64,000 nt of DNA from Pseudovibrio exalbescens DSM 16456 (GTDB taxonomy: Bacteria; Pseudomonadota; Alphaproteobacteria; Rhizobiales; Stappiaceae). A program made the translations under genes and the position numbers. The notes below the pieces were generated by a model. The model saw nothing but the letters and a program-made list of their open reading frames with translations, did no database searches and was not told the DNA's origin. The stretch is from positions 1 through 64,000 of the forward strand of contig NZ_AUGS01000002.1 in NCBI RefSeq assembly GCF_000422785.1, given 5' to 3'. Of this stretch, positions 27,771-37,403 are shown in pieces; position 1 is the stretch's first letter; every line of letters starts with the position of its first letter.

Positions 27771-30329
27771 TCAGTAGCGATTGAGCAAGCGCTCCAGATA
27801 GTCCAGTTCCAACTCGGGACGATCGGGCTGAGAAAAACGGCGACGCAATTCTTCAAGAATGCGGCGAGCCCGCTGAATGTCGATTTCATCCGGAACTTCA
27901 ACCTGATTGCCAAAATCCGGCCCTTGGGTGCGCCGCATCCGGCCGAGCGGATCTTGACTGAACGGGGCGTTGCGGGTCATGCCCGGCCCGTTTCCTTCCC
28001 CAGCCAACTGTTCCGCCATCTGTTGCGCACCGTCCCGCAACTGATCGAGCGCCCGCCCTTGATCGCTCAGGGCCTGTCCGGGAGCTGATTGGCCCAGCGC
28101 GCCGCGCGCATCATCCATTGCGTCTCCGGCACCCTCGAGTTGCTCGTTGCTGCCCATTCCGTTATTGGCAAGCTCATCCAACATCTTTTGAAGCTGATCT
28201 GACAGGTTTCCCTGCTGTTGCTGCAGGTTCTTCATTGCCTCGGCCAACTCTTCCGGGCTCATCTGGTTGCCGGACTGATTGGGATAGGAGCGCATCCGCT
28301 CATCCTGGCTGTTCGGCGCATAGGGATGGGTCTGATCCATCAGATCCTGTTGACGCTGGATCATCTCGCCCAACTCATTGAGCGTTTCCATCATCTGTTG
28401 TTGTTGCGGTGATGGAGCACGTGGCTGGGCCGTCTGCAGGTTCTCGAGCATTTGCTGCATCTGAGAAAGCAATTCGCGCGCCGCATCCAATGAGCCCTGC
28501 CGTGCCAACTCTTCCATCTGCCGCATCATTTCATCCAGATCCTGCGGATTCAGCTGTTGCGCATTGGGGTTCATGGGCATCTGTTGCATGGCCTGCGGGT
28601 TTTGCTGCATTTGTTGCATCAGGGCCTGTAGATACTCCTGAAGGGCTTCACGCAGGTTGTCCATCAAGCGGGCGATTTCCTCCGGCGACGCGCCCTCTTC
28701 CAATGCCTGTCGCAGCTCTTCCTGCGCATCCCTCAGCGCCTGTTCAACCGCTGACAGATCGTTGTCCTCAATTGTCAGGGCAAGTGTCCACAAGACATCA
28801 ATGACCGCGCGAAGTTCCTCATCGCTTTCGGCATCGACAAGCTGGCGATACGCAAGACGCATGGGAAGAAAAATGCCAGCGTCATTGATGAACCGCTCAG
28901 GTGCCAACATCAGGCTGTCGAAAGCATCGATTACCCGGACATGCTGATTGGCATCCATTGCCAGATCACGGCGTTGTTCGACTACAGCGCGCGCCAATGG
29001 CTTCGTGAAGCGACGTTCCGGCAAGGCAAGCACAAGGCGATCGGACACGCCAAGCTGGCCCGCCTCGTCCCGCGCCTGCAACTGAACGCGCACCTTGGAC
29101 CCGGCCCATGGATGGGCAGTCAAATCCTTGAAGGTTTCCCCCGTGCCCTCACGTGCCAGTTGACGCGGCAGGGAGAGTTGAATTTGCGGCGCCTCGATCA
29201 AGGGCCGAGGTGGCTCAGCGGTCTGGCCCCTGGGCAATTGAGTTACTACCGCTTCAGCAGAGGCAACGCCGTAATCATCTTCAACCGTATACTGAAAGCG
29301 CAGGCTACCGGAAAGCTGCGGCTCCGGATCCTCAAGATAGGCAATCGAAGGTGCGTGGTCAGGTGCCACATTGAACCTCCACAGATAGGCCGTGGTTCCG
29401 TCGTCAGTTACGGACAGCTCGGATGTCTGGCGCAACTCAAAGCGCCATTCCTGACCAGTCGATTGCGATGTGTCGCTGCCATCCTTGGCGTCAGTTCCTG
29501 CCAGTTTGACCGCCTCTCCCGAGACGACCGACACATCCACGTTCGGTCCGTTCTGCACTCGAACCAGAAGCTCACTGCCTTCCGGCACCTCATAAGGAGC
29601 CGACGCATCACGCAAGTCCTGGGCTGTGCCTGTCAGAAAGATGGGTGCTTCCCCCGTGTAGGCAGGAGGGGTAACCCAAGCGTCAATGCGCGCCGGAACA
29701 GCCGACCCAGACCCGCTGAAATCAAAGGGCTGACCAAGTGTCGTCCAGCGATCCGGACCGGAAACGGCAACGGCAACCACAAGAAGCATGGCCGCCAAGG
29801 CGCGTAGACCATAAGGATCCTTGGTAAAACCGCGACTGTTGGGACCGCGTACCCGCAAGTGTCCCACCAACGCCAGAAGCTGGCGGCGGTGATACTGCCA
29901 CAGCGCTTTGGAAGCGGGATCCCCCTCGCCCAGCGCCATGGTGTCTTCCAGCGATTGAAGCGGCGCATGGGCCAATCGGCTCGATTGCTCAATGCGGCGA
30001 ATGGCCTTGGTGCGGTCCGGCCAACGAACGCTCAACAGGCCACGGGCGGACCAAAGGCCAACGCCAACAAAACCAAGAGCAATGAACGCAGACACAAAGC
30101 TGGGCAGATAGCGCCATAGGCCCAAAAAACTGAGCGCAATATAAAACGCCAGCAAGATGCACAGGGGCACCAGATGGGGCCACACCTGTTCCCACAGCAT
30201 ATACAGGCGCGCGCGCAGCTGCAGTCGGTACACCCGCGCATCAAGAGCCGACGAAAATGCCAGATAGGTCAGGGAATGCTGCGCCTTTGGGGAAGAACGC
30301 GATGTGTCTTGCGGAGCCTTGTCTGCCAC
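27771..30329 (-). CDS. TIGR02302/DUF4175 membrane protein (852 aa)
   Basis: This is the large alphaproteobacterial protein called TIGR02302, of unknown function. Two adjacent spans (about 46-90) and a third (about 180-197) anchor the N-terminal third. A beta-rich region (about 205-450) has ARIDAWVTPPAYTGEAPIFL, a typical opening of the family. The C-terminal half is a long helical region with a Gln/Met/Asn-rich stretch (about 560-720) that is likely coiled coil, closing in DYLERLLNRY. The start is GTG 30329 with GAGG upstream. It lies downstream of lysA on the same strand. Confidence 0.88.
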   Translation of the reverse strand: MADKAPQDTSRSSPKAQHSLTYLAFSSALDARVYRLQLRARLYMLWEQVWPHLVPLCILLAFYIALSFLGLWRYLPSFVSAFIALGFVGVGLWSARGLLSVRWPDRTKAIRRIEQSSRLAHAPLQSLEDTMALGEGDPASKALWQYHRRQLLALVGHLRVRGPNSRGFTKDPYGLRALAAMLLVVAVAVSGPDRWTTLGQPFDFSGSGSAVPARIDAWVTPPAYTGEAPIFLTGTAQDLRDASAPYEVPEGSELLVRVQNGPNVDVSVVSGEAVKLAGTDAKDGSDTSQSTGQEWRFELRQTSELSVTDDGTTAYLWRFNVAPDHAPSIAYLEDPEPQLSGSLRFQYTVEDDYGVASAEAVVTQLPRGQTAEPPRPLIEAPQIQLSLPRQLAREGTGETFKDLTAHPWAGSKVRVQLQARDEAGQLGVSDRLVLALPERRFTKPLARAVVEQRRDLAMDANQHVRVIDAFDSLMLAPERFINDAGIFLPMRLAYRQLVDAESDEELRAVIDVLWTLALTIEDNDLSAVEQALRDAQEELRQALEEGASPEEIARLMDNLREALQEYLQALMQQMQQNPQAMQQMPMNPNAQQLNPQDLDEMMRQMEELARQGSLDAARELLSQMQQMLENLQTAQPRAPSPQQQQMMETLNELGEMIQRQQDLMDQTHPYAPNSQDERMRSYPNQSGNQMSPEELAEAMKNLQQQQGNLSDQLQKMLDELANNGMGSNEQLEGAGDAMDDARGALGQSAPGQALSDQGRALDQLRDGAQQMAEQLAGEGNGPGMTRNAPFSQDPLGRMRRTQGPDFGNQVEVPDEIDIQRARRILEELRRRFSQPDRPELELDYLERLLNRY

Positions 30330-30431
30330 GGGGCCTCACTGATCGCTTTTTCTCTTTAAGGTGGAGCATAGGGCGATCAGTGACAAGGAGCAATTAACTT
30401 CCCTAAGGAAAGTTTCACGTAACCCTTACTT

Positions 30432-31697
30432 TTAAGTAAGCCACTCCGGGAGCTCGTCCTGTCCCAGAAGGTCATCATAGGAGGGACGCTTGCGAATAAC
30501 GGCGAACTTGTCACCATCCACCAGAACTTCCGGAATCAGCGGCCGCGTGTTGTAGGTCGATGCAAGCGTTGCCCCATAGGCCCCGGCGGAATAAACCACC
30601 AGCAAATCCCCTTCCGTGACCTTGGGCACGGCCCTGTTTTGCGCCAGATAGTCGCCCGTCTCACAAACCGGCCCGACGACATCGGCCATCATGGTCGAGC
30701 CGTTCTGAAGGGCCTCGTCCACGGCGCCAATTTCGTGATGCGCATCATAAAGCGTGGGACGAATGAGGTCATTCATGGCCGCATCAACGATCACGAAATT
30801 CTTCGCCTCACCTTCTTTCACGAAAATTGTTTCCGTTACCAGAATGCCCGCATTGCCAGCAATCATGCGGCCCGGTTCAAAGACAACCCGGCATCCCAAC
30901 TTCTCGACATGCTTTCTCACCACTTCAGCATAGGCGACAGGGTCAGGGGCATTCATGCTGTCCGCGTAAGGAATTCCAAGGCCGCCGCCTACATCCACGT
31001 GTTCAATCTCGTGGCCATCCGCCTGCAGCGTTTCAATCAGTTCACCAAGACGAGAAAACGCGCTGTCAAAAGGGTCGAGCGAGGTGATTTGAGAACCGAT
31101 ATGCATATCGATACCCGCCACCTTCAGGCCTGGCAATGCGGCAGCATGGGCGTAAATTTCCCGAGCACGCTGCCAGGGAATGCCAAACTTGTTTTCCGCC
31201 TTGCCGGTTGAAATCTTGGCATGGGTCTGGGCGTCCACATCCGGATTGATGCGCAGCGACACCGGCGCCACCTTTTCCATGGCGGAGGCCACTTCAGAAA
31301 GACGTCGCAATTCCGGTTCGGATTCCACGTTGAAGCATAAAATTCCGGCCTCCAAGGCAAACTGCATTTCCTTGCGGGTCTTGCCGACACCGGAAAACAC
31401 CACCTTGCTTGCCGGAATACCGGCCGCCAAAGCCCGGCGCAACTCGCCTTCTGACACCACATCCGCACCAGCGCCCAGGCTGGCAAGAACCTTGAGAACG
31501 GCAAGGTTCGAATTGGCTTTCAGTGCATAGCAAACCAGATGATCCACGGATGCAAACGCATCCTTGAAAACACTGAAATGCCGCTCAAGGGTGGCGCGCG
31601 AATAGCAATAGAAAGGTGTTCCCACGCTTTCAGCGATTTCGGGAACAGATACCCCCTCGGCGAACAGCACGCCGTTCTTGTACGTGAAATGATGCAC
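30432..31697 (-). CDS. lysA: Diaminopimelate decarboxylase
   Basis: LysA makes L-lysine by decarboxylating meso-diaminopimelate with PLP. Lys60 in YALKANSN is the Schiff-base lysine. HIGSQI, VDVGGGLGIPY, EPGRMI and GPVCETGDYLA (the active-site Cys from the partner subunit) appear in order. Length 421 is standard. The start is GTG 31697 with AGAGGA nine bases upstream. It is 53 bp downstream of the LptM-like lipoprotein and forms the argH-lptM-lysA group conserved in Hyphomicrobiales. Confidence 0.97.
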   Translation of the reverse strand: MHHFTYKNGVLFAEGVSVPEIAESVGTPFYCYSRATLERHFSVFKDAFASVDHLVCYALKANSNLAVLKVLASLGAGADVVSEGELRRALAAGIPASKVVFSGVGKTRKEMQFALEAGILCFNVESEPELRRLSEVASAMEKVAPVSLRINPDVDAQTHAKISTGKAENKFGIPWQRAREIYAHAAALPGLKVAGIDMHIGSQITSLDPFDSAFSRLGELIETLQADGHEIEHVDVGGGLGIPYADSMNAPDPVAYAEVVRKHVEKLGCRVVFEPGRMIAGNAGILVTETIFVKEGEAKNFVIVDAAMNDLIRPTLYDAHHEIGAVDEALQNGSTMMADVVGPVCETGDYLAQNRAVPKVTEGDLLVVYSAGAYGATLASTYNTRPLIPEVLVDGDKFAVIRKRPSYDDLLGQDELPEWLT

Positions 31698-31750
31698 TGG
31701 CCAGTTCCTCTAAGGTCACCTGCCGGCTCACTCGGCAGGAGAAAACTCGT

Positions 31751-31978
31751 CTAGAGGCCCGGGTCGATCAGCGGATCCAGAAGAAAGCGCTTCTGTTCCT
31801 TGGTCTCGGGGGCCTCCGGTGTTTTGGAAACCTCGGCTTGGTCCTGCGCTTGCGGTGTTTCCGCGCGAACCGGTTCAAGACTTCCTTTACGCCCACAGGC
31901 TGCCACGCTCATGGCAAGACCGGCCACAACAGCAACAGTGACCAATTTCGGCGCGACCTTCGAGAATTGACTGCTCAT
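31751..31978 (-). CDS. lptM: LptM/YifL-like small lipoprotein
   Basis: A 75-residue lipoprotein with a signal peptide and lipobox VAAC (Cys28), followed by GRKGSLEPV, which matches the start of LptM (YifL): Cys-Gly-x-x-Gly-Pro/Ser-Leu. In E. coli LptM helps the LptDE outer-membrane LPS translocon to mature; the function here is inferred. The rest is Pro/Glu/Lys-rich, ending in LLDPLIDPGL. ATG 31978 is used; the longer frame runs through the structured leader. The gene is commonly found between argH and lysA. Confidence 0.8.
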   Translation of the reverse strand: MSSQFSKVAPKLVTVAVVAGLAMSVAACGRKGSLEPVRAETPQAQDQAEVSKTPEAPETKEQKRFLLDPLIDPGL

Positions 31979-31991
31979 TCTCTTTTCAACT

Positions 31992-32069
31992 CCAGTTGAT
32001 GGGCACCCATCATTAAACCGTGTTCGCCTGCCGGACGCTGACCCCCGAAATCCATCGGGGATCAACTGG
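31992..32069 (-). promoter_or_regulatory. Structured leader of lptM-lysA with a 9-bp long-range stem
   Basis: CCAGTTGAT (31992-32000) is the exact inverse complement of ATCAACTGG (32061-32069), enclosing 60 nt. Inside, CCCCGA pairs with TCGGGG (32042-32060), and GATGGG/CCCATC can pair at the 3' side (31998-32011), competing with the outer stem. In the minus-strand mRNA this closes 13 nt before the lptM start. It does not match a riboswitch class that I know. Confidence 0.4.
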
Positions 32070-32123
32070 TAATTCCATGCATCGCTTTTTGGCGAACATC
32101 AAGGGTCCAGTTTTCATAAAGAT

Positions 32124-33521
32124 TCAGGACCGTTTTGCATCCCGCTCCAGTTGCTTCAACCAGCGCCGTGCTTGCTTGCGCACGTTTGCCGGACTGGTGC
32201 CCCCATAGCTGACGCGGCTGCGCACGGACTTGTCTACAGACAGAACACTGTACACGTCATCCGTGATATTTGGCTCGACGCTCTGCATATCTTCCAGCGA
32301 AAGCTTATGCAACTCCACATTTTTCTCAACCGCCTTGGCAACCAATGCACCGGTCACATGGTGTGCATCGCGGAACGGCATGCCCAGAACCCGCACGCAC
32401 CAATCTGCCAGATCGGTGGCGGTGGAGTAGCCAGACCCCGCCGCTTTCTTCATGACCTTGGTGTTAGGCTCCATGTCGCGCACCATGCCGGTCATGGCCG
32501 CCAATGCCAACGACAGGTTCGGCAAGGCATCGAACGCCTGCTCCTTGTCTTCCTGCATGTCCTTGGAATAGGTCAGCGGCAGGCCCTTCATCATCACCAG
32601 AAGCGCGTTCAACGCGCCATAGATCCGGCCCGTCTTGGCACGCACCAGTTCCGCGGCATCCGGGTTCTTCTTCTGCGGCATGATGGAAGAGCCGGTAGAA
32701 AACTTGTCGGACAGCTTGATGAAGTTGAACTGGGCCGAGCACCAGATCACGATCTCTTCCGCCAGACGCGACAGATGCATGGCGCAAATGGAAGCATCAG
32801 ACAGCGCTTCCAGAACAAAGTCACGGTCTGACACGCCGTCCAGAGAGTTGGCGGTTGGGCGGTCAAAGCCCAGCGCCTTGGCCGTCATCTCACGGTCGAT
32901 CGGGAAGGACGTACCCGCCAGCGCCGCGCAACCAAGCGGGCTTTCGTTCATACGCGCCCGCGCATCCTGAACACGGGAGCGATCGCGGGCAAACATTTCA
33001 ACATAGGCCATCATGTGATGGCCAAAGGTCACCGGCTGGGCAGACTGCAAGTGGGTGAACCCGGGCATCACATCGCCGGCGTGCGTCTCAGCCTTTTCAC
33101 AAAGCGCCTGAAGCAACTCGGTCAACTGGTCTTCAAGATTGTCGAGCGTATCACGCACCCAAAGACGAAAATCCGTGGCAACCTGATCATTCCGCGAGCG
33201 CGCGGTGTGCAAGCGACCCGCCGTCGGACCGATCAATTCCGCAAGGCGCGCCTCGATGTTCATGTGGATGTCTTCAAGCGCGCGCGAAAATTTGAAGGTC
33301 CCTGCCTCAATCTCTGACAAGATTGTGTTTAGACCAGACACAATCTTTTCGGCATCATCGCTTGAAACGATACCTTGCTCTGCCAACATGCGTACATGCG
33401 CCTGTGACCCGGCAATATCCTGTTTGTACAGCTTTTGGTCGAAATCGATAGACGCATTGATTTCTTCCATGATTGCGTCGGGTCCTTCGGCAAACCGACC
33501 GCCCCACATGCGGTTGCTCAT
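32124..33521 (-). CDS. argH: Argininosuccinate lyase
   Basis: ArgH splits argininosuccinate into arginine and fumarate. The fumarase/aspartase signature [12 protein letters not shown] is present, with [16 protein letters not shown] (first conserved region) and the His of [17 protein letters not shown] (second). Length 465 is standard. ATG 33521 starts the gene, and tlpA diverges from it 30 bp away. It is the first gene of argH-lptM-lysA. Confidence 0.97.
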   Translation of the reverse strand: MSNRMWGGRFAEGPDAIMEEINASIDFDQKLYKQDIAGSQAHVRMLAEQGIVSSDDAEKIVSGLNTILSEIEAGTFKFSRALEDIHMNIEARLAELIGPTAGRLHTARSRNDQVATDFRLWVRDTLDNLEDQLTELLQALCEKAETHAGDVMPGFTHLQSAQPVTFGHHMMAYVEMFARDRSRVQDARARMNESPLGCAALAGTSFPIDREMTAKALGFDRPTANSLDGVSDRDFVLEALSDASICAMHLSRLAEEIVIWCSAQFNFIKLSDKFSTGSSIMPQKKNPDAAELVRAKTGRIYGALNALLVMMKGLPLTYSKDMQEDKEQAFDALPNLSLALAAMTGMVRDMEPNTKVMKKAAGSGYSTATDLADWCVRVLGMPFRDAHHVTGALVAKAVEKNVELHKLSLEDMQSVEPNITDDVYSVLSVDKSVRSRVSYGGTSPANVRKQARRWLKQLERDAKRS

Positions 33522-33551
33522 GTAACGCCCTCTTAGTGTTTGGGAATAGAT

Positions 33552-34211
33552 ATGAAGAATTCGACCACTACCGGAAACTTTGGACTTCGAAAAGCCCTTG
33601 TCGCAGGTTTGGCCGGATTAATTGTCGGCTTGGGCGGTATTTACATATATCAAACACAGGTTGCGACCGGATCTGCCGCAAATGCCTGCCAATCATCCAT
33701 GGCGGCAGCCGAACAGCTCAAGCCTTTTGCCACCGGCGAAGTTGCTGCGTTCCTGCCGGCGCAAAAACCTCTGGTGGTCAGCGACCTCACCTTCAACACG
33801 CAAGACGGTGCCCCCCTTTCCATGGCGGATATCAACGGCACCAAATTGATGAACATCTGGGCCACGTGGTGTGCACCTTGCCGCAAGGAAATGCCGCATC
33901 TGGACCGCCTGCAGGCCGAGATGGGCGGTGACGACTTCAACGTGATTGCGGTCAATGTCGACAGGAACGATACCGACGACAAGCAGATCGCCTTTCTTGA
34001 GGAAATCGGCGTCAGTCACCTCGCCTACTACTCTGACAACAGCATGAAGGTGTTCAACGACCTGCGGGCCAAGGCCCGCGCCATGGGTCTGCCGACAACC
34101 ATCATGGTGGGGCAGGACGGATGTGAGATCGGGTCCATGTACGGCCCGGCAGACTGGGCATCACCAGAAGCTCTGGAACTCGTCAACCGGGCCATGGCGG
34201 CGCAGGAATAA
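33552..34211 (+). CDS. tlpA: TlpA-family thiol:disulfide reductase, membrane-anchored
   Basis: A 219-residue protein with one N-terminal membrane anchor (about 14-35) and a periplasmic thioredoxin fold. The active site is WCAPC (Cys107 and Cys110), and the cis-Pro loop is in LPTTIMVG. TlpA reduces disulfides in copper-loading proteins needed for cytochrome c oxidase assembly in Bradyrhizobium; the role here is inferred. ATG 33552 is preferred over an upstream TTG. It diverges from argH, a conserved Hyphomicrobiales arrangement. Confidence 0.92.
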   Translation: MKNSTTTGNFGLRKALVAGLAGLIVGLGGIYIYQTQVATGSAANACQSSMAAAEQLKPFATGEVAAFLPAQKPLVVSDLTFNTQDGAPLSMADINGTKLMNIWATWCAPCRKEMPHLDRLQAEMGGDDFNVIAVNVDRNDTDDKQIAFLEEIGVSHLAYYSDNSMKVFNDLRAKARAMGLPTTIMVGQDGCEIGSMYGPADWASPEALELVNRAMAAQE

Positions 34212-34220
34212 AGCACATCG

Positions 34221-34248
34221 AGGATCGTTTCTTATCCGATACGATCCT
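34221..34248. terminator. Hairpin between convergent tlpA and tesB
   Basis: AGGATCGT (34221-34228) pairs exactly with ACGATCCT (34241-34248) around a 12-base loop, and TATTCCTCTT follows. It overlaps the last bases of the tesB stop codon region, so it serves both convergent genes. Confidence 0.6.
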
Positions 34249-35122
34249 ATTCCTCTTCCTTGGGGCTCACCAATCGCATCAGGCCTTCCTGGGTGGTGGA
34301 GGCGACCAGAACACCGTCGCGGGTGTAAAGACTTCCGCGATTAAACCCTCTCGACCCAGAGGCACTCGGGCTGTCTTGCGTGTACAGCAACCACTCATCC
34401 GCCCGGAACGGACGGTGAAACCACATGGCATGGTCGAGGCTGGCCACCTGCAGGCTGCTGTCGAATACAGACCGCCCATGCGGGTAAAGCGCCGTATCAA
34501 GCAACGTCATGTCCGAGGCATAGGCCAGAACGCATTGATGAATGCGCGGATCATCCGGCAACGCCTCCGTGGCGCGCACCCATACATGTTGATAGGGCGG
34601 CAACTTCTTGCTGCTCAGAAAGTGGGTGTAGTCCACCGGACGCAGTTCGATCGGACGCTCCCGGCGCCAGTAGCGCTTCACCGCCTCGGGCGCATGGTCA
34701 ATGAACTTTTCCTTCAGTTCGTTCTCGCTGGTCAGATCCTCCGGCATGGGCACATCCGGCATGTCGATCTGATGTTCGATCCCCTGCTCGGCCACCTGAA
34801 AGGACGCAGACATGGAAAAGATCGCCTTGCCATGTTGAACGGCGACCACGCGCCGGGTGGTGAAGCTGCCGCCATCGCGGATCCGATCCACCTCATAAAT
34901 AATGGGAACCTGAGGATCACCGGGACGCAGGAAGTAGCCATGAAGTGAGTGCACGGATCGGCTGTCTTCCACGGACCGTGAGGCAGCGACAAGCGCCTGA
35001 CCAATCACCTGTCCGCCAAATACGCGCTGCCACCCAGCTTGTGGACTGCGACCGCGAAACAGATTGTGTTCAAGAGGTTCCAGATCAAGTATGTCCAAAA
35101 GAGCTGCAACAGCGCTTGTCAT
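34247..35122 (-). CDS. tesB: Acyl-CoA thioesterase II (TesB)
   Basis: TesB hydrolyses medium- and long-chain acyl-CoA with a double hot-dog fold. The first repeat shows GQALVAASRSV and SLHGYFLRPGD; the second shows YASDMTLLDTALYPHG (with the catalytic Asp), SLDHAMWFHRPFRADEWLLY and the closing QEGLMRL. Length 291 is standard. ATG 35122 is the start; a divergent promoter region of 110 bp separates it from the hydroxylase gene. Confidence 0.95.
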   Translation of the reverse strand: MTSAVAALLDILDLEPLEHNLFRGRSPQAGWQRVFGGQVIGQALVAASRSVEDSRSVHSLHGYFLRPGDPQVPIIYEVDRIRDGGSFTTRRVVAVQHGKAIFSMSASFQVAEQGIEHQIDMPDVPMPEDLTSENELKEKFIDHAPEAVKRYWRRERPIELRPVDYTHFLSSKKLPPYQHVWVRATEALPDDPRIHQCVLAYASDMTLLDTALYPHGRSVFDSSLQVASLDHAMWFHRPFRADEWLLYTQDSPSASGSRGFNRGSLYTRDGVLVASTTQEGLMRLVSPKEEE

Positions 35123-35232
35123 AACGACATTCCTACTTCAGATATGTATTACGGATCGCCCGTGACTACGCAGGGTCGCAGGGCATAAGTCAATGGGACC
35201 ATGAGTGCAGCCCACAACGCACAGGGAAGCCG

Positions 35233-36477
35233 ATGAGTGAGAAAAATATGTCCACTGCTGATGAAATGCTAGATGTAGTCATCGGAGGGGGCGGCTATGT
35301 AGGCCTGTCACTGGCATTGGCGCTGAAACAATCCGAACCGGACATGAAGGTGGCGCTTGTGGATCTGCGCCCGCGCTCCGCCATTGAAAACGACCCGCGC
35401 GCTTCTGCCATCGCCGCCGCAGCATCTCGCATGTTGGACCAACTGGGTGTTTGGCATCAACTGCAAGATGACGCCCAGCCCATCAATGACATGATTGTCA
35501 CCGACAGCAAGCTTCACGATAGCGTGCGTCCGGTCTATCTGACTTTCGATGGCGAAGTGGAAGAAGGCGAACCGTTTGCTCACATGGTCCCGAACAACCG
35601 CATGGTGGGGGCCCTGCATGATGAGGCCGTGCGCGAAGGCGTAACGATCATCGCACCAGAAAGCATCGACGATTTTTCTACCGACGCGGCTTCTGTCACC
35701 ATCCGCCTGCGCTCCGGCGAAATGCTTCATTCCCGCCTGCTCGTGGCCGCCGATGGTGTCAGATCGAAACTGCGCGGTTTGGCCGGCATCCCGGTCAACC
35801 GCTGGGACTACAAGCAATCCGGAATCGTGACCACCGTTGCCCATGAGCGCCCGCACAATGGCCGTGCAGAAGAACACTTCCTGCCCTCCGGCCCTTTCGC
35901 CATCTTGCCGCTCACCGGCAATCGGTCCTCCATCGTCTGGACCGAAAAGCCGCTTGAGGCACAACGCCTTGTCAATGGTGATGAGTTTACCTTTGAAATC
36001 GAGTTGGAACGCCGTTTTGGTCGCCATCTTGGCGAGCTAAGCCTTGACGGCCCGCGCGCAGCTTTTCCGCTCAGCCTGACGCTGGCTCGGTCCTTCATTG
36101 GAAACCGCTTTGTGCTTGCCGGTGATGCTGCGCACGGCATTCATCCCATCGCCGGCCAAGGTCTCAACTACGGCTTCAAGGATGTGGCAGCACTGGCTGA
36201 AGTGCTGGTGGACGCCCATCGGCTGGGCCTCGATATTGGCGCAGCCCACATTCTGGAGCGCTACCAAACCTGGCGCCGGTTTGACACCTACCGCATGGGC
36301 GTTACCACCGACATGTTGAACCGTCTGTTCTCCAATGACTTCGATGTGGTCCGCGGCGTACGTGACTTCGGACTGGGACTGGTAGAGCGTATGCCGTTCA
36401 TGAAAAAGATGTTTATTGGCGAGGCGGCAGGCACCACGGGCACAACACCAAAGCTGTTGATCGGAAACCCGATCTGA
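35233..36477 (+). CDS. UbiH/UbiF-type FAD-dependent ubiquinone-biosynthesis hydroxylase
   Basis: A 414-residue flavin monooxygenase. The FAD-binding motif is VIGGGGYVGLSLALAL (near 16-31), the DG motif is VAADGVRSKLR, and the second FAD motif is LAGDAAHGIHPIAGQGLNYG, typical of the UbiH/UbiF/COQ6 group. Such enzymes hydroxylate the polyprenyl ring during ubiquinone synthesis. Which ring position (C1, C5 or C6) it acts on cannot be read. The alphaproteobacterial UbiL/UbiM variants also fit. ATG 35233 follows GGGAAG. Confidence 0.9.
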   Translation: MSEKNMSTADEMLDVVIGGGGYVGLSLALALKQSEPDMKVALVDLRPRSAIENDPRASAIAAAASRMLDQLGVWHQLQDDAQPINDMIVTDSKLHDSVRPVYLTFDGEVEEGEPFAHMVPNNRMVGALHDEAVREGVTIIAPESIDDFSTDAASVTIRLRSGEMLHSRLLVAADGVRSKLRGLAGIPVNRWDYKQSGIVTTVAHERPHNGRAEEHFLPSGPFAILPLTGNRSSIVWTEKPLEAQRLVNGDEFTFEIELERRFGRHLGELSLDGPRAAFPLSLTLARSFIGNRFVLAGDAAHGIHPIAGQGLNYGFKDVAALAEVLVDAHRLGLDIGAAHILERYQTWRRFDTYRMGVTTDMLNRLFSNDFDVVRGVRDFGLGLVERMPFMKKMFIGEAAGTTGTTPKLLIGNPI

Positions 36478-36513
36478 TCAACCAACAACATTCTGAGATT
36501 GAGGGGCGATCTC

Positions 36514-37377
36514 GTGTCAGCACCAACCGCTACCGGGCGCAGCATCCTGATTACGGGCTGCTCATCCGGCATTGGCTATTCTGCCGCAAACATCCTGAAA
36601 CAGCGAGGCTGGGACGTCTTTCCCACCTGCCGCCAACAAAAGGATGTGGACCGGCTGCGCGAGGAAGGTTTTTGCGCGTATCTGCTCGACTATCAAAAAC
36701 CTGAGACCATTCAAGCCGCTGTCGAGGCTGTGCTCTTGGAAACCGGCGGTCGGCTTGATGCGTTGTTCAACAATGGCGCCTACGCCCTGCCCGGTGCCAT
36801 CGAGGATTTACCGGTCCAGGCCTTCCGCGATCAGTTCGAAGCCAACTTTTTCGGCTGGCACGATCTGACATGCCGCGTGATTCCGATCATGCGCAACCAG
36901 GGCCATGGCCGTATCGTTCAGTGTTCCTCGGTACTTGGCCTCATCGCCATGAAGTATCGCGGCGCCTACAACGCCAGCAAGTATGCATTGGAAGGCCTTA
37001 CCGATACGCTGCGCATGGAGCTGGACGGATCCGGTATTCAGGTCAGCCTGATTGAGCCCGGTCCGATTGAGAGCAAGTTCAATGAAAACGCCATGGCCAT
37101 GTTTCACCGTGAACTGGGTGACCCGGTCATCGAGCGGTCGGCATTCAAGGCGGCCTATTATCGCCGCCTCAACCATTTGAAAAAAGGCGGCGCCACCCGG
37201 TTCAAGCTGGGGCCGGAAGCGGTGGTGGATCGGCTGATCCATGCCATTGAAGCCAAGAAGGCCAAGCCCCGGTATTTTGTCACTGTGCCAACTCACCTGA
37301 TGGCCATTCTGCGCCGCATCCTTCCAAACCGAACCCTCGACAGGTTCTTGATCCGTGCCGCAGATGCGGAGGAATAA
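36514..37377 (+). CDS. Short-chain dehydrogenase/reductase
   Basis: A classical SDR of 287 residues. TGCSSGIG (14-21) binds NAD(P), NNGAYALPGAIED is the NNAG-type motif, Ser138/139 with Tyr152 and Lys156 (YNASK) form the catalytic set. The substrate is unknown; the C-terminus (RFLIRAADAEE) is family-atypical, and the length exceeds the common 250 by a helical tail. GTG 36514 is used because GAGGGG lies seven bases upstream; the longer frame from TTG 36499 has none. It follows the hydroxylase by 36 bp. Confidence 0.9.
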   Translation: MSAPTATGRSILITGCSSGIGYSAANILKQRGWDVFPTCRQQKDVDRLREEGFCAYLLDYQKPETIQAAVEAVLLETGGRLDALFNNGAYALPGAIEDLPVQAFRDQFEANFFGWHDLTCRVIPIMRNQGHGRIVQCSSVLGLIAMKYRGAYNASKYALEGLTDTLRMELDGSGIQVSLIEPGPIESKFNENAMAMFHRELGDPVIERSAFKAAYYRRLNHLKKGGATRFKLGPEAVVDRLIHAIEAKKAKPRYFVTVPTHLMAILRRILPNRTLDRFLIRAADAEE

Positions 37378-37403
37378 ACCAGACAACAGGAGGCGTAAGG
37401 CAC

